64,000 nucleotides of DNA, taken from Hominiventricola aquisgranensis. GTDB taxonomy: Bacteria > Bacillota > Clostridia > Lachnospirales > Lachnospiraceae. The stretch is from NCBI RefSeq assembly GCF_040096225.1, contig NZ_JBBMFC010000014.1:1-64000 (forward strand), in the 5' to 3' direction. The notes beneath the pieces were generated by a model, which saw nothing but the letters and a program-made list of their open reading frames with translations, did not search any database and was not told the DNA's origin. Of this stretch, positions 33,652 through 41,757 are shown in pieces. Position 1 is the first letter of the stretch. Each line of letters begins with the position of its first letter. The translations under genes and the position numbers were made by a program.

Positions 33652-36459
33652 TTACTTTGTCAATTCTTGATACATTCGCATAAGGGACGCAACGCAGGCA
33701 GATTCACTTGAAAATTCCGGCGTTCCTTTTGTGAAGCCGTACGCAGCCATAACCGCACGATCATTTGCTTGATGTGCCCTGATAAGTTCCGGCGGCATTA
33801 AAACTTCATCATAAAGTTCTGCAAGACTGCTATCGGGGTAAAGTGCTCGCGCATCAAGAATAGCCTGTGCTGTCTGTTCTATTTTTGCCTTTTGTGCATC
33901 TGTAGGGGTAGGCCATGGGAAATTATTGTATACAATATTTATTGAATATTGGTAACTAGGACCATAGTATCCACATACGGTTCTAGTCCAGGCCATGTGC
34001 ACATTTGATTGCAAAACGCCAAAATGAAATAGTGTTGCGCCACTCATGAGACGTAATTTGTTGCTACAAAATGTATTTTCATCCAAAAATCCCATTGGAA
34101 TATATCGCCTATTTCCCGATGAAACCTCAGGGGCTGCAATATAATTACCAGACGGCATATTTTCTGTCTGAAATCTTGTCGGTGTATCTGCTAGTTTTTT
34201 TGTTGATTTACGGTTACTTTTTTCTCTGTATTCTTTAACTGCTTTCACAAGTTTCAAACATTCAGGCATTGCTTTTAATTCTGCTGGGCTACATCCACCC
34301 AACCATAAACAATACTTAAATGTATTATTTAGAAAACCTGCCCCATCTAGCCATTGTCTAAAATATTTTTGGCTGTTTGGCTCCTTTTCAACAAAATTAT
34401 CCATTTCAGATTTAGTGAAAAGATAATTTCCATTATCAATAGGCTGATTACCCATCTTAAATACAGGCACTTGACACAAAGGCTTATTTCTTGATGAAAC
34501 AAGAATATCCTCAGCTGCCGTCAAATATGGACTGATATGTGGTACTTTTATAACTCTATCACCTGAAAACAAAAGGGCTTCTCTATCTTCAATATGTGAA
34601 AAACCAACAATAATAACATAAACAGTTGCTGTCTTACCCGCTTCAGAATTCCATTTGAAAAACTTATATGCAAAGTTGATATAAATATCGTCTTGTAAAA
34701 TGTTTTTCCAAATAGGGTAAATCTGTTGCCCTTGACATATTGAATCGGTTGCAACAAAGGCACATCTGATTGCTGTATTTTTGGTGAAAACAGCCGCTTT
34801 CTTAAACCAACAAGCAACATAGTCAACATTTCCTAAATCTTCACCGAATACATTAAGCCTATCTGTTTTCTGTGTATCATCTAACATTCCTTTTGAAGAT
34901 GAATCTTTAGCTTTTGTTCTTCCGGCGCGGGCTACAAAAGGCGGATTTCCCATAATATATGAAAGCTGATATTTCGGAATAACGCTTTCCCAATCAACTT
35001 GAAGTGCGTTGCCCTCATGTATAAATGCATTCGTTTTCAGCGGCAGGAAGTCAAGATGCATCAAAACAATACTTTCTGTTTCTTTCATCATCTGACTTTC
35101 AGCAATCCATAATGCAGTCTTTGCAACGGTTACGGCAAAATCATTGATTTCGATACCGTAGAACTGACTGATAGAAACCTGTATCGGGTTCATATTGTCA
35201 TAGCCTAAAACCATCTGACCGCCTTGTAATTCCTGTAAGATTTCATTTTCCAAACGACGCAACGACAGGTAAGTTTCCGTTAAAAAATTTCCGCTGCCGC
35301 AGGCGGGGTCTAAGAACGTAAGCGTTGACAACTTCTTTTGAAAATCTTGCAGTTTTCTTTCCCGTGTACGCTTTACAGCAATATTTCTGATTTCCTCAAA
35401 TTCCGCCTTTAATTCATCCAAAAACAGCGGGTCAATAACCTTGTGAATATTTTCGATAGAAGTATAATGCATTCCTCCGGAACGTCTTGTTTCCGGGTTC
35501 AAGGTGCTTTCAAATACCGCACCGAAAATAGTAGGGCTGATTTCCGACCAATCAAAATCAGAACTTGCTTTTGTTAGTAACAAATCGCGGATTTCATCGG
35601 TAAAGGGTGGAATTTCTATATCCTCATTTGCAAACAATCCGCCGTTGACATATGGGAAAGCTGCTAATTCCGGGAAATCATCTTTTAAATACGGGTCACG
35701 ATCTTCGAGTTTTGTATCAAGTATCTTGAAAAGGTCTGTGATAGCACGCCGCATTTTGCGTGCGTCAAATTCCGCTAAATAATCATGGAACATACCGCGC
35801 CCGCCAAATATGCCTGCATCCTCTGCGTACAGACAGAATACAAGCCGGACACAAAGCACATTAAGGCTTTTCATAGCACGTTCACTTGTAGGGTCTGCAT
35901 ACTGTTTTGCAAATGCATCATAGAGCAAGCCGACAATTTCACCCGCAGCAATGGAAACTTCCATTTCACGCTTTAAGTGTTCGTTGCCGCTATCCACTAA
36001 AAATTGAAGCCGATAATATTCTTTTTCGAGATTTTCAAGCAGGATTTCTTCCGGCTCTCCGCCGGGGCGTTCCATATCGTATACAAGGAACTTTTCAAAA
36101 TTACAGGTAACGACCCAACGCGGGTGTTGTGACAGCGGTAATTCTGTTATATAGCGTTTTGCCTGTTGAAATGGGGTTAAATACGTGCCGTCTGATTGCT
36201 TGATAGGCTTTCTTAAATCTTTGCCCAGTCCTTTTTGTTCAATCAGAACTTTTGTTTCTGGGATATTGCCATCAATAAAACTTGTATGATCTAAGTGCAC
36301 CTGTTCTTCAAATAGTATGAACTGTTCCGGGTGCTCTTTCCCGAAAACGTCACGCAGTAGTGACAGCCAAAAAGATTGACTTTCCCCTTTCTCATATCCT
36401 TTATCTTTCCAGTATGCGGCAAAGGCTTTCGCCGCCACACGCTGTTCTACATCATTCAT
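33652..36459 (-). CDS. Type IIL restriction-modification enzyme, MmeI-like fused nuclease-methyltransferase
   Basis: Single chain of 935 residues that should both methylate and cleave DNA, close to MmeI in length (919). The N-terminal nuclease site is Asp63-X10-Glu74-Gln-Lys76. A helical spacer follows, then a gamma-class N6-adenine methyltransferase with motif I LDPACGSGNFL and motif IV GNPPFVARAG. The region after about residue 650 is the target recognition domain, ending with a C-terminal segment YSINIVYNNFPWPTP. It needs no separate methyltransferase or specificity gene. Flanked by its own promoter. As cargo it can protect the host from phage and stabilise the element. Confidence 0.9.
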   Translation of the reverse strand: MNDVEQRVAAKAFAAYWKDKGYEKGESQSFWLSLLRDVFGKEHPEQFILFEEQVHLDHTSFIDGNIPETKVLIEQKGLGKDLRKPIKQSDGTYLTPFQQAKRYITELPLSQHPRWVVTCNFEKFLVYDMERPGGEPEEILLENLEKEYYRLQFLVDSGNEHLKREMEVSIAAGEIVGLLYDAFAKQYADPTSERAMKSLNVLCVRLVFCLYAEDAGIFGGRGMFHDYLAEFDARKMRRAITDLFKILDTKLEDRDPYLKDDFPELAAFPYVNGGLFANEDIEIPPFTDEIRDLLLTKASSDFDWSEISPTIFGAVFESTLNPETRRSGGMHYTSIENIHKVIDPLFLDELKAEFEEIRNIAVKRTRERKLQDFQKKLSTLTFLDPACGSGNFLTETYLSLRRLENEILQELQGGQMVLGYDNMNPIQVSISQFYGIEINDFAVTVAKTALWIAESQMMKETESIVLMHLDFLPLKTNAFIHEGNALQVDWESVIPKYQLSYIMGNPPFVARAGRTKAKDSSSKGMLDDTQKTDRLNVFGEDLGNVDYVACWFKKAAVFTKNTAIRCAFVATDSICQGQQIYPIWKNILQDDIYINFAYKFFKWNSEAGKTATVYVIIVGFSHIEDREALLFSGDRVIKVPHISPYLTAAEDILVSSRNKPLCQVPVFKMGNQPIDNGNYLFTKSEMDNFVEKEPNSQKYFRQWLDGAGFLNNTFKYCLWLGGCSPAELKAMPECLKLVKAVKEYREKSNRKSTKKLADTPTRFQTENMPSGNYIAAPEVSSGNRRYIPMGFLDENTFCSNKLRLMSGATLFHFGVLQSNVHMAWTRTVCGYYGPSYQYSINIVYNNFPWPTPTDAQKAKIEQTAQAILDARALYPDSSLAELYDEVLMPPELIRAHQANDRAVMAAYGFTKGTPEFSSESACVASLMRMYQELTK

Positions 36460-36497
36460 ATGTACAACCGCCTTTCAGGTATAATAATTCAATTGGC

Positions 36498-36526
36498 ATT
36501 ATACTATATTTACGGCTGTTTCTCAA
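36498..36526 (-). promoter_or_regulatory. Promoter of the type IIL restriction-modification gene
   Basis: On the minus strand TTGAGA (36521-36526), 17-base spacer and TATAAT (36498-36503), 38 bases before the ATG. The ribosome site AAAGGCGG follows. Confidence 0.8.
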
Positions 36527-36663
36527 TTATAGTCTGACAATTCGAAGATATATTTTTGTCGCTTAAATAGGCAAAAGTCGCTTGATGATACTTGAAGATA
36601 ATACAATATCTATGCGAGATATCCGAAGAAAACCACGATATATAGTGTTATAAAAAAGATATT

Positions 36664-37052
36664 TTGTACTATATACATTCCGAGAAGAAGAACATCTGGA
36701 CCTTCGACAGCAAAGGCGAGCTACTGCTTACCATCATGTCCTCACTAGCACAGGAAGAAAGCCGCTCCATTTCAGAGAACTGTACATGGGGCCAGAGAAA
36801 GCGATTTGCTGACGGTAAGGTCACTGTTCCATTCAAGAGATTTCTTGGCTACGACTGTGGTCTTGACGGAAACCTTGTAGTAAATCCAGAACAGGCCGTT
36901 ACCATCAAACGAATTTCCAGTATGTTCCTTCAGTGAATGACCTATCACGGGATAGCAAAACAGCTCACCGATGACGGCATTCTGACACCGGGCGGAAAGA
37001 CAAACTGGAATCAATCAGCTGTAAAAAGCATTCTCTCAAACGAAAAGTACAA
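36664..37052 (+). pseudogene. Large serine recombinase (TnpX-like) internal fragment
   Basis: Encodes NIWTFDSKGELLLTIMSSLA, QEESRSISENCTWGQRKR and FKRFLGYD, then an in-frame TGA at 36934-36936, then MTYHGIAKQLTDDGILTPGG and SAVKSILSNEKY. These are consecutive segments of the resolvase-plus-recombinase part of Tn4451/CTn-type large serine recombinases. The N-terminal catalytic serine region and the C-terminal zinc domain are missing. Both the internal stop and the missing ends show that it is inactive. Confidence 0.85.
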
Positions 37053-37542
37053 TCTCTCTATTACTTCTTTCTCTCGCCCCGGAGGTATATGTGCTGTATC
37101 CACTTTAATTAATATCTATGAAAAATATGGTTTTCACACTCTTGATCGTGTTTTACGCCTTTGCGTTGCCACATGGGAAGGCGCGCCTATGTCCTTTAGC
37201 TCCAATATGCTTAATGCTATTGCCCGTCTGGATAATGCTTATGGAGAAACAATGAAAGATGACACATTTAAAGAAAAAGTAGGACGTGTCTCTGTCAGAG
37301 AAATCAGTCGTACTGCCAGAGAACGTCGTGCCGGTTCATTAGGGTTTGCAGAAGCTCTTTTACTAGAATACAATAAAAAATCCAAGTATTCACTTCCTTT
37401 TGAGAAATTATACACTCATAAAACACCCAAAAAAAGAGAACAATCAACTGAAGATGAATCCGGTCAAAGTTCCACTCCAGAAGGTCAGTTAGATTTATTT
37501 TCTACGGATCAGGACAATACTCAGGCTCTGCCAAACGAATAG
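37053..37542 (+). pseudogene. DUF6551-like gene, C-terminal fragment fused to the recombinase relic
   Basis: Continues in the same frame as the recombinase fragment, but from about ITSFSRPGGICAVSTLINIY on the sequence is of a different family: a ParB/DUF6551-like C-terminal region (VATWEGAPMSFSSNMLNAIARL, then KKSKYSLPFEKLY) and an acidic tail. The N-terminal part is absent. The join at about 37053 records a deletion between two mobile-element genes. Family assignment is from memory of the pattern and not checked. Confidence 0.55.
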
Positions 37543-37628
37543 CGCAGAGCCTTCAGCCTTCGTTCTATCCATACTTTCAAAAGAATACCCTACTTTAAGA
37601 CTCCCTTTCATGCAAGCACTATTTTATC

Positions 37629-37937
37629 TTATTCCAAATTCATCATCTGCTCCATCCGCCACCTTATATATGAATACCCATTCCAAATATTTGCTTTTAC
37701 CGGATACTCTTTCCTGTAAACAAATACAGTGTGATATTTAACAAAATGCATTCTACACCAGTTATGTATATCCTTCATATATATGTTATTTATACCGTTC
37801 ACCCACTGTTCTAAAGACCATATGTCTTTATCTGACAATAACTCCATTATGAACAGTACATTATAATATTGAATGACACCTACTCTCTTCCTTTCCTCTA
37901 TTAACCTTTTACACAATAACCTATACTTAATGTTCAT
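37629..37937 (-). CDS. Hypothetical protein at right end of the element
   Basis: 102 residues, basic and rich in Tyr, Trp and Met; no signal peptide or clear domain. AGGA lies 5 bases before ATG 37937; the same frame runs upstream across the element end into cpaF sequence, so I use this Met. AT-rich (many ATA and TAT codons), unlike the host genes. It lies directly inside the right end, the place where directionality or accessory factors are often encoded, but nothing in the sequence proves that. Confidence 0.5.
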   Translation of the reverse strand: MNIKYRLLCKRLIEERKRVGVIQYYNVLFIMELLSDKDIWSLEQWVNGINNIYMKDIHNWCRMHFVKYHTVFVYRKEYPVKANIWNGYSYIRWRMEQMMNLE

Positions 37938-37983
37938 ATCGTTCCTATGCCCTCCCTCTAATCTATATTTTCCATCCTTATAT

Positions 37984-37993
37984 ACGTTATATA
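37984..37993 (-). repeat. Subterminal TATATAACGT repeat, right copy
   Basis: Minus-strand TATATAACGT about 30 bases inside the right end, in inverted orientation to the copy at 23719-23728. Confidence 0.4.
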
Positions 37994-38001
37994 TATAATT
38001 A

Positions 38002-38892
38002 TTATATAGTACATATAAGGCAGGTAAGCAGTTCAAATGCCTCGGCGCCCCTCACCTCTCCCACAATAATTCTCGACGGTCTCATCCTGAGCGATGCCCG
38101 GATCAGATCCCGGATCGAGATTTCTTTACAGTCCTCCGTTCCTGCAGACCGGGTCTCCAGCCTCACCAGATTGGGCACATGCTGTATCTGAAGTTCTGCG
38201 GTGTCTTCAATAACCACAACCCGTTCCTCTTCAGGAATAAATTCCGAAAGTGCATTCAAAAAAGTCGTCTTGCCGCTGCCGGTTCCGCCTGCGACCAGAA
38301 TCGAATAGCCCGCTCTCACCGCATCCGCCAGAAAATCAATCTCCTCCTGAGAGATACTGTCCATCTCCAGCAGCCGTTTCATGGTCATCGGCTCTTTTGG
38401 AAATCGTCGTATCGTGATGATCGGTCCGTTGACCGCCACCGGCGGCAACACCACATGGACACGGTCTCCGTTTTCCAGCCTGGCATCTACGATGGGCTGG
38501 GATTCATTGACCGCCCGGTTGCATGCACCGGTGATCTGCCGGATCACGTCCAGTATCCGTTCTCCTGAGTAAAAATTTTTCTCCCATCGGCTGAGCGTTC
38601 CATCCTTCTCCAGAAAGATCCCGTTCATGCCATTTACCATGATCTCCGTCACATCCGGCTCCTCCAGCAGCTCCTGAAGAACATCCATCTTGCGGAGTGC
38701 ATGAAACAGTTCTTTTTTCAGGCGGCACCTTTCATTCAGCGAAACAGCCTGCTCTTTCCCATACGAAATCACTACTTCGTCGATCAGTTCCTGCATCTCT
38801 TCATCAGACACATCCCGACTCAGGTCTACACGCTCTAAAATCTGTCTCTTCAGCTCTGTAAACACTTCTTTTGCCTCTGATACATCTCCCAT
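38002..38892 (-). pseudogene. cpaF/tadA secretion ATPase, N-terminal fragment
   Basis: About 296 codons. Contains the CpaF N-terminal helical domain, MVNGMNGIFLEKDG, Walker A VAGGTGSGKTTFLNAL, the Asp box VVIEDTAELQI and Walker B region RIIVGEVRGAEAFELLT. The host sequence ends at Thr (38023); four to five foreign codons (ending ICTI) follow from the element before a stop. I start at ATG 38892, since GGAGG lies 4 bases upstream. The remaining 125 codons are at 23274-23651. The insertion removes the segment after Walker B, so no functional ATPase is made while the element is present. Confidence 0.92.
38008..38022 (-). repeat. Right terminal inverted repeat of the element
   Basis: Minus strand reads TGCCTTATATGTACT inward. 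It pairs with the left end sequence at 23652-23667. Confidence 0.65.
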
Positions 38893-38900
38893 GATCCCTC

Positions 38901-39899
38901 CTAACTTGTCAGCAGTTCCCGGATATAACTCCCCAGTCTCTGCTCCGGCAGCATACTTAAGTCTGATTCGCTGTCCGACCCGGTTCCATCGGGCGGCAGC
39001 TCGAGCTTCTGCAGCAGTTCCAGAATATCCAGTCCGTCTAAAATCTGAATATAGCGATCCCACTGTTCGATTTTTCCACGGGAAATCGGATCTTTCTTTA
39101 CCGGCATATAGATCCCATCACATTGTCTCAGCAATTCCAGTTCATGACCGGTGCTGGTTCCCATATCCAATATAATGACATCATATGTGCTCTGGCTTCG
39201 GATCAGATGCAGAAGTTTTTTCCATTCTTTTACTGTAATCTGACAAAAATCTGTATAGGAATCGCAGGGTGGAATATAATCCATTGCTCCGAACTTCTGA
39301 ACCATACTGTTGAGACGATAGAGAAACTGAGATTTATTCTGACGAAGAAAATATATGAGATCCGCCATATTCCAATGGTGCTCTCCCAACAACCCCGTCA
39401 GTCCTGAGCATTCTTCCATATTTAGATATAATACATGTTGTGTTTCCCCCACAATCTGGCCCAGCGTCAGCGCAAACTGCGTCTTTGCATTAGCATCTGC
39501 CGGTGAATATACCCCGATCACCCGGTTATCCTTTCGTACTCCCGCCGGATACAGCTCCCGGTTGTCCTGCTCCGAATAATAATACATGATCTCCCGCAGA
39601 ATCGTTTCTACGGACTGATACTTGTACACGGTTGGATAAGAAGTAAACTTCCCTGGCAGATTTCCCTCAGAGAGCAGAATCACACATTTACCCTGAAGCA
39701 CATCTTTCCATGCCTCATACCATTTTGCTGTTATCAGCAGGATCTCTGTCTCGTCTCCATCCGGTGTCTGTTCCATCCGTGTCTGATCCGTGCAGGCACA
39801 AACCTGGAATAAATAACCTTTTTTCAGATTGACATACTCGGCAAATGCCTGTACATAGGCAAGATCCGGGTCTGCAATCCATAATTTTGTGTTTTTCAA
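38901..39899 (-). CDS. CpaE-like pilus assembly ATPase with degenerate P-loop
   Basis: About 332 residues, start TTG 39899 with AGGAGG 5 bases before it. A receiver-like N-terminal domain (LWIADPDLAYVQAFAEYV) is followed by a MinD/ParA-type domain: the deviant P-loop position reads GVYSPADANAKTQFALTLG, and YDVIILDMGTSTG occupies the switch/Walker B position. CpaE proteins place the pilus machine at the pole. The lack of a clear GKGGxGK suggests weak or no ATP hydrolysis. First gene of the Tad operon, just upstream of cpaF. Confidence 0.8.
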   Translation of the reverse strand: MKNTKLWIADPDLAYVQAFAEYVNLKKGYLFQVCACTDQTRMEQTPDGDETEILLITAKWYEAWKDVLQGKCVILLSEGNLPGKFTSYPTVYKYQSVETILREIMYYYSEQDNRELYPAGVRKDNRVIGVYSPADANAKTQFALTLGQIVGETQHVLYLNMEECSGLTGLLGEHHWNMADLIYFLRQNKSQFLYRLNSMVQKFGAMDYIPPCDSYTDFCQITVKEWKKLLHLIRSQSTYDVIILDMGTSTGHELELLRQCDGIYMPVKKDPISRGKIEQWDRYIQILDGLDILELLQKLELPPDGTGSDSESDLSMLPEQRLGSYIRELLTS

Positions 39900-40015
39900 A
39901 ATAACCTCCTGCAACAAATACTCCCGTTATTATGCTGCAAATTTTTGGAATTTAGCTTTGAATGACAAGCCTGTAGCGAATTGCTACATAGTAGACAAAC
40001 GTTTATCATGCGCCT

Positions 40016-40044
40016 ATTATAAATCGCGGATTTTTATGTGTCCA
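40016..40044 (-). promoter_or_regulatory. Promoter of the Tad pilus operon
   Basis: On the minus strand TGGACA (40039-40044), 17-base spacer and TATAAT (40016-40021). A small hairpin TGTAGC/GCTACA (39971-39987) lies in the leader before the CpaE-like gene. Confidence 0.75.
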
Positions 40045-40081
40045 TGGTGTTTACAGTTTGTTCATATTTTTTAGCAAAAAC

Positions 40082-40354
40082 TCACAAAAGATGAAAAGCT
40101 GACACTGCGTAAAGCAAAGAAACTCCGCTGAATCCGAGGGTTCCAGATGTCAAAAGGCTGACCGGTCCAAGTCCTACCTGACAGTCGATCCCCCATCTTT
40201 TCAGCATTGAATTGATTAGACAGATGACAATCCCACCCATAACTGTGCGAATACCGAAGTTCAAGATCCATTCCATCCGGTTTTTTATGCTTCCAATCAG
40301 CAGCACCAGCATACAGGCCCCTGCGATCAGCAGCATTCCTGTTCCTTTTTCCAT
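40082..40354 (-). CDS. bofA: BofA-family protein (sigma-K processing inhibitor-like)
   Basis: 90 residues with two to three hydrophobic segments (GMLLIAGACMLVLLIGSI, TVMGGIVICLINSML and a C-terminal pair). The C-terminal GPVSLLTSGTLGFSGVSLLYAV matches the BofA consensus. In Bacillus, BofA holds SpoIVFB inactive in the mother cell. I start at ATG 40354, which has AGGTGG upstream. Implies a spore-former. Usually found after recR and yaaL, but is isolated here. Confidence 0.82.
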   Translation of the reverse strand: MEKGTGMLLIAGACMLVLLIGSIKNRMEWILNFGIRTVMGGIVICLINSMLKRWGIDCQVGLGPVSLLTSGTLGFSGVSLLYAVSAFHLL

Positions 40355-40404
40355 TCTGCTCCACCTCCAGTACATGTATATGACAGAAAGATATTACTAT
40401 GCAA

Positions 40405-40449
40405 AAAACACACGAACCAGATGTCAGAACATCCTGATTCGTGTGTTTT
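40405..40449 (-). terminator. Terminator of the GntR gene
   Basis: AAAACACACGAA (40405-40416) pairs perfectly with TTCGTGTGTTTT (40438-40449), and T residues follow on the minus strand. Confidence 0.85.
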
Positions 40450-40453
40450 ATGA

Positions 40454-41176
40454 TTATCCTCTTTGAGCTACATATTTAAATGAAGTATATTTGGGGAGGT
40501 AATAAGCATCCGTGTATTCTACCAGTTCATCCGTACTGTCATAACCAAGATAATGGAATCCGAATACCTTTTTTCCTTCTTCCAGTTTCATAAGTGCCGT
40601 ATATTCTTTCGGCAATGTCACGATCTGCAGATAGGATTCTACCCTCTCCGGCATCTTTCCTTTAGTGTCCATATATTCATACAGAGACCCCTCACCGAAT
40701 TCATACCGGTCTGCATCCCAGAACAGATCCTGCGGAATATATGCTTTCTGAAGTGCATAAGGTTCATTATTTACATAAGACAGGCGTACCAGTTCAAATA
40801 ACATTTTTCTGTCCGGAAACTTCTCGGCCAAAATTCCTTTTACCGGAACCAACTGAAGCGAAACAACTTTTCTGAACGATTCATATCCTGACTGCCGGAT
40901 CTGCATACTCAGGCTAATCGTTGCCGTTGTGCCCTGCTCGATCCTTGCCATATTTTCCGGTATTTTCACTACAAATGTACCTTTTCCGAGCAGCGGGCGG
41001 ATATAGCCTTCTTCCTCCAGCATCTTCAGAGCTTTGCGAACGGTCTGTCGGTTGATTCCATACTGCTGTGCCATCACACGTTCCGAATCCATCTTATCTC
41101 CAACCTGATATTCTCCGCGCCGCATCTTATCCAGTATTCGATTCATAAGTTGTATGTAAAGTGCATTATATTCCAT
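40454..41176 (-). CDS. GntR family regulator with UTRA ligand domain
   Basis: 240 residues. N-terminal winged helix with RGEYQVGDKMDSERVMAQQY and INRQTVRKALKMLEEEGYI (about 15-70), then a UTRA sensor domain (from about 95) with FHYLGYDSTDELVEYTDAYY at the end. HutC-type regulators bind phosphorylated sugars or amino-sugar metabolites and are derepressed by them. Last gene of the PTS operon. Likely target is the palindrome at 47540-47570. ATG overlaps the previous stop by one base (TAATG). Confidence 0.92.
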   Translation of the reverse strand: MEYNALYIQLMNRILDKMRRGEYQVGDKMDSERVMAQQYGINRQTVRKALKMLEEEGYIRPLLGKGTFVVKIPENMARIEQGTTATISLSMQIRQSGYESFRKVVSLQLVPVKGILAEKFPDRKMLFELVRLSYVNNEPYALQKAYIPQDLFWDADRYEFGEGSLYEYMDTKGKMPERVESYLQIVTLPKEYTALMKLEEGKKVFGFHYLGYDSTDELVEYTDAYYLPKYTSFKYVAQRG

Positions 41177-41688
41177 TACTGTTTGCTTACGCTCCTGAAT
41201 TTGTAAAAATCACTGATAGCCACAATTTCAAAATATTCAAACGGAATGCCTTCTTCCACATAAGAAGTTCCCCGAATCATCAGACACTCCTGATCCTTTG
41301 TCTGCAAAAGTTCCTGTTCCTTAGGGCTTGGTGTGACGACCAGAATCTCTTCTTCGCTTTTCTGGGTCACATATCCGAATTTTTCACGGATCAGTTCATA
41401 GGACGAACAGTGTTCCAGATCTTCCTTTTCCACACCTTTTACTTTTTCATAAACCATGTAGGTACTTTCTATGGACTTGGGAATACCCTCTATCACGCGC
41501 AGTTTTCTCAAAAAAAGGACAGGAGTCCCCAGGGAACTCTTCAGCATCCGACTGATAAATCTGTTTGCTTCTTTGATCTCCAGATTCAATATACGATATT
41601 CAAATGTTAATCCTTGTTTTGTAAGTGCTTCCGAAACAGACTGACAGACTGTTAGATCTCTCAGAATCGATATATTTTTTCCCTGCAT
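41176..41688 (-). CDS. UTRA-domain protein without DNA-binding domain
   Basis: 170 residues that align by eye with only the ligand-binding half of GntR/HutC regulators: FLRKLRVIEGIPKSIESTYM, then YELIREKFGYV and EEILVVTPSPKEQELL. There is no winged helix within or upstream of the frame (41689-41757 is non-coding). AGGG precedes ATG 41688, so it seems to be translated as a stand-alone sensor, and it runs into the full-length GntR gene. It may form mixed dimers with that regulator. Alternatively it is the surviving half of a broken regulator gene. Confidence 0.75.
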   Translation of the reverse strand: MQGKNISILRDLTVCQSVSEALTKQGLTFEYRILNLEIKEANRFISRMLKSSLGTPVLFLRKLRVIEGIPKSIESTYMVYEKVKGVEKEDLEHCSSYELIREKFGYVTQKSEEEILVVTPSPKEQELLQTKDQECLMIRGTSYVEEGIPFEYFEIVAISDFYKFRSVSKQ

Positions 41689-41757
41689 GAAACCCTATTT
41701 CCCATCCCATTTTTTATTATTATAGCCCAGAATTTTCCTTTATTCAAGCACGTTCTC

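Larger units (their letters stand above)
23652..38022. mobile_element. Tyrosine-recombinase-trio mobile element inserted in cpaF
   Basis: About 14.4 kb between the two cpaF fragments. Ends are imperfect inverted repeats (23652-23667 and 38008-38022). It carries three adjacent tyrosine recombinases and a DUF6262 gene at the left, a regulator facing them, then cargo: ClbS/DfsB-like, peptidase E-like, TnpW-like, type IIL restriction-modification, recombinase relics and a right-end hypothetical gene. The AT-rich content and frequent TTG starts differ from the flanking Tad genes. The recombinase block recalls Tn554 (TnpA, TnpB, TnpC) and recombinase-in-trio elements. No relaxase or conjugation genes are seen, so it is probably a transposon and not a conjugative element. 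Ends are accurate to a few bases only. Confidence 0.9.

Noticed and set aside
23652..38022. Conjugative element (ICE) or prophage
   Set aside because: No relaxase, type IV secretion, coupling protein or phage structural genes are visible; the content fits a transposon with cargo.
37938..38036. Upstream extension of the right-end hypothetical gene into cpaF
   Set aside because: It would start in host cpaF sequence; an internal ATG with AGGA gives a more credible gene.
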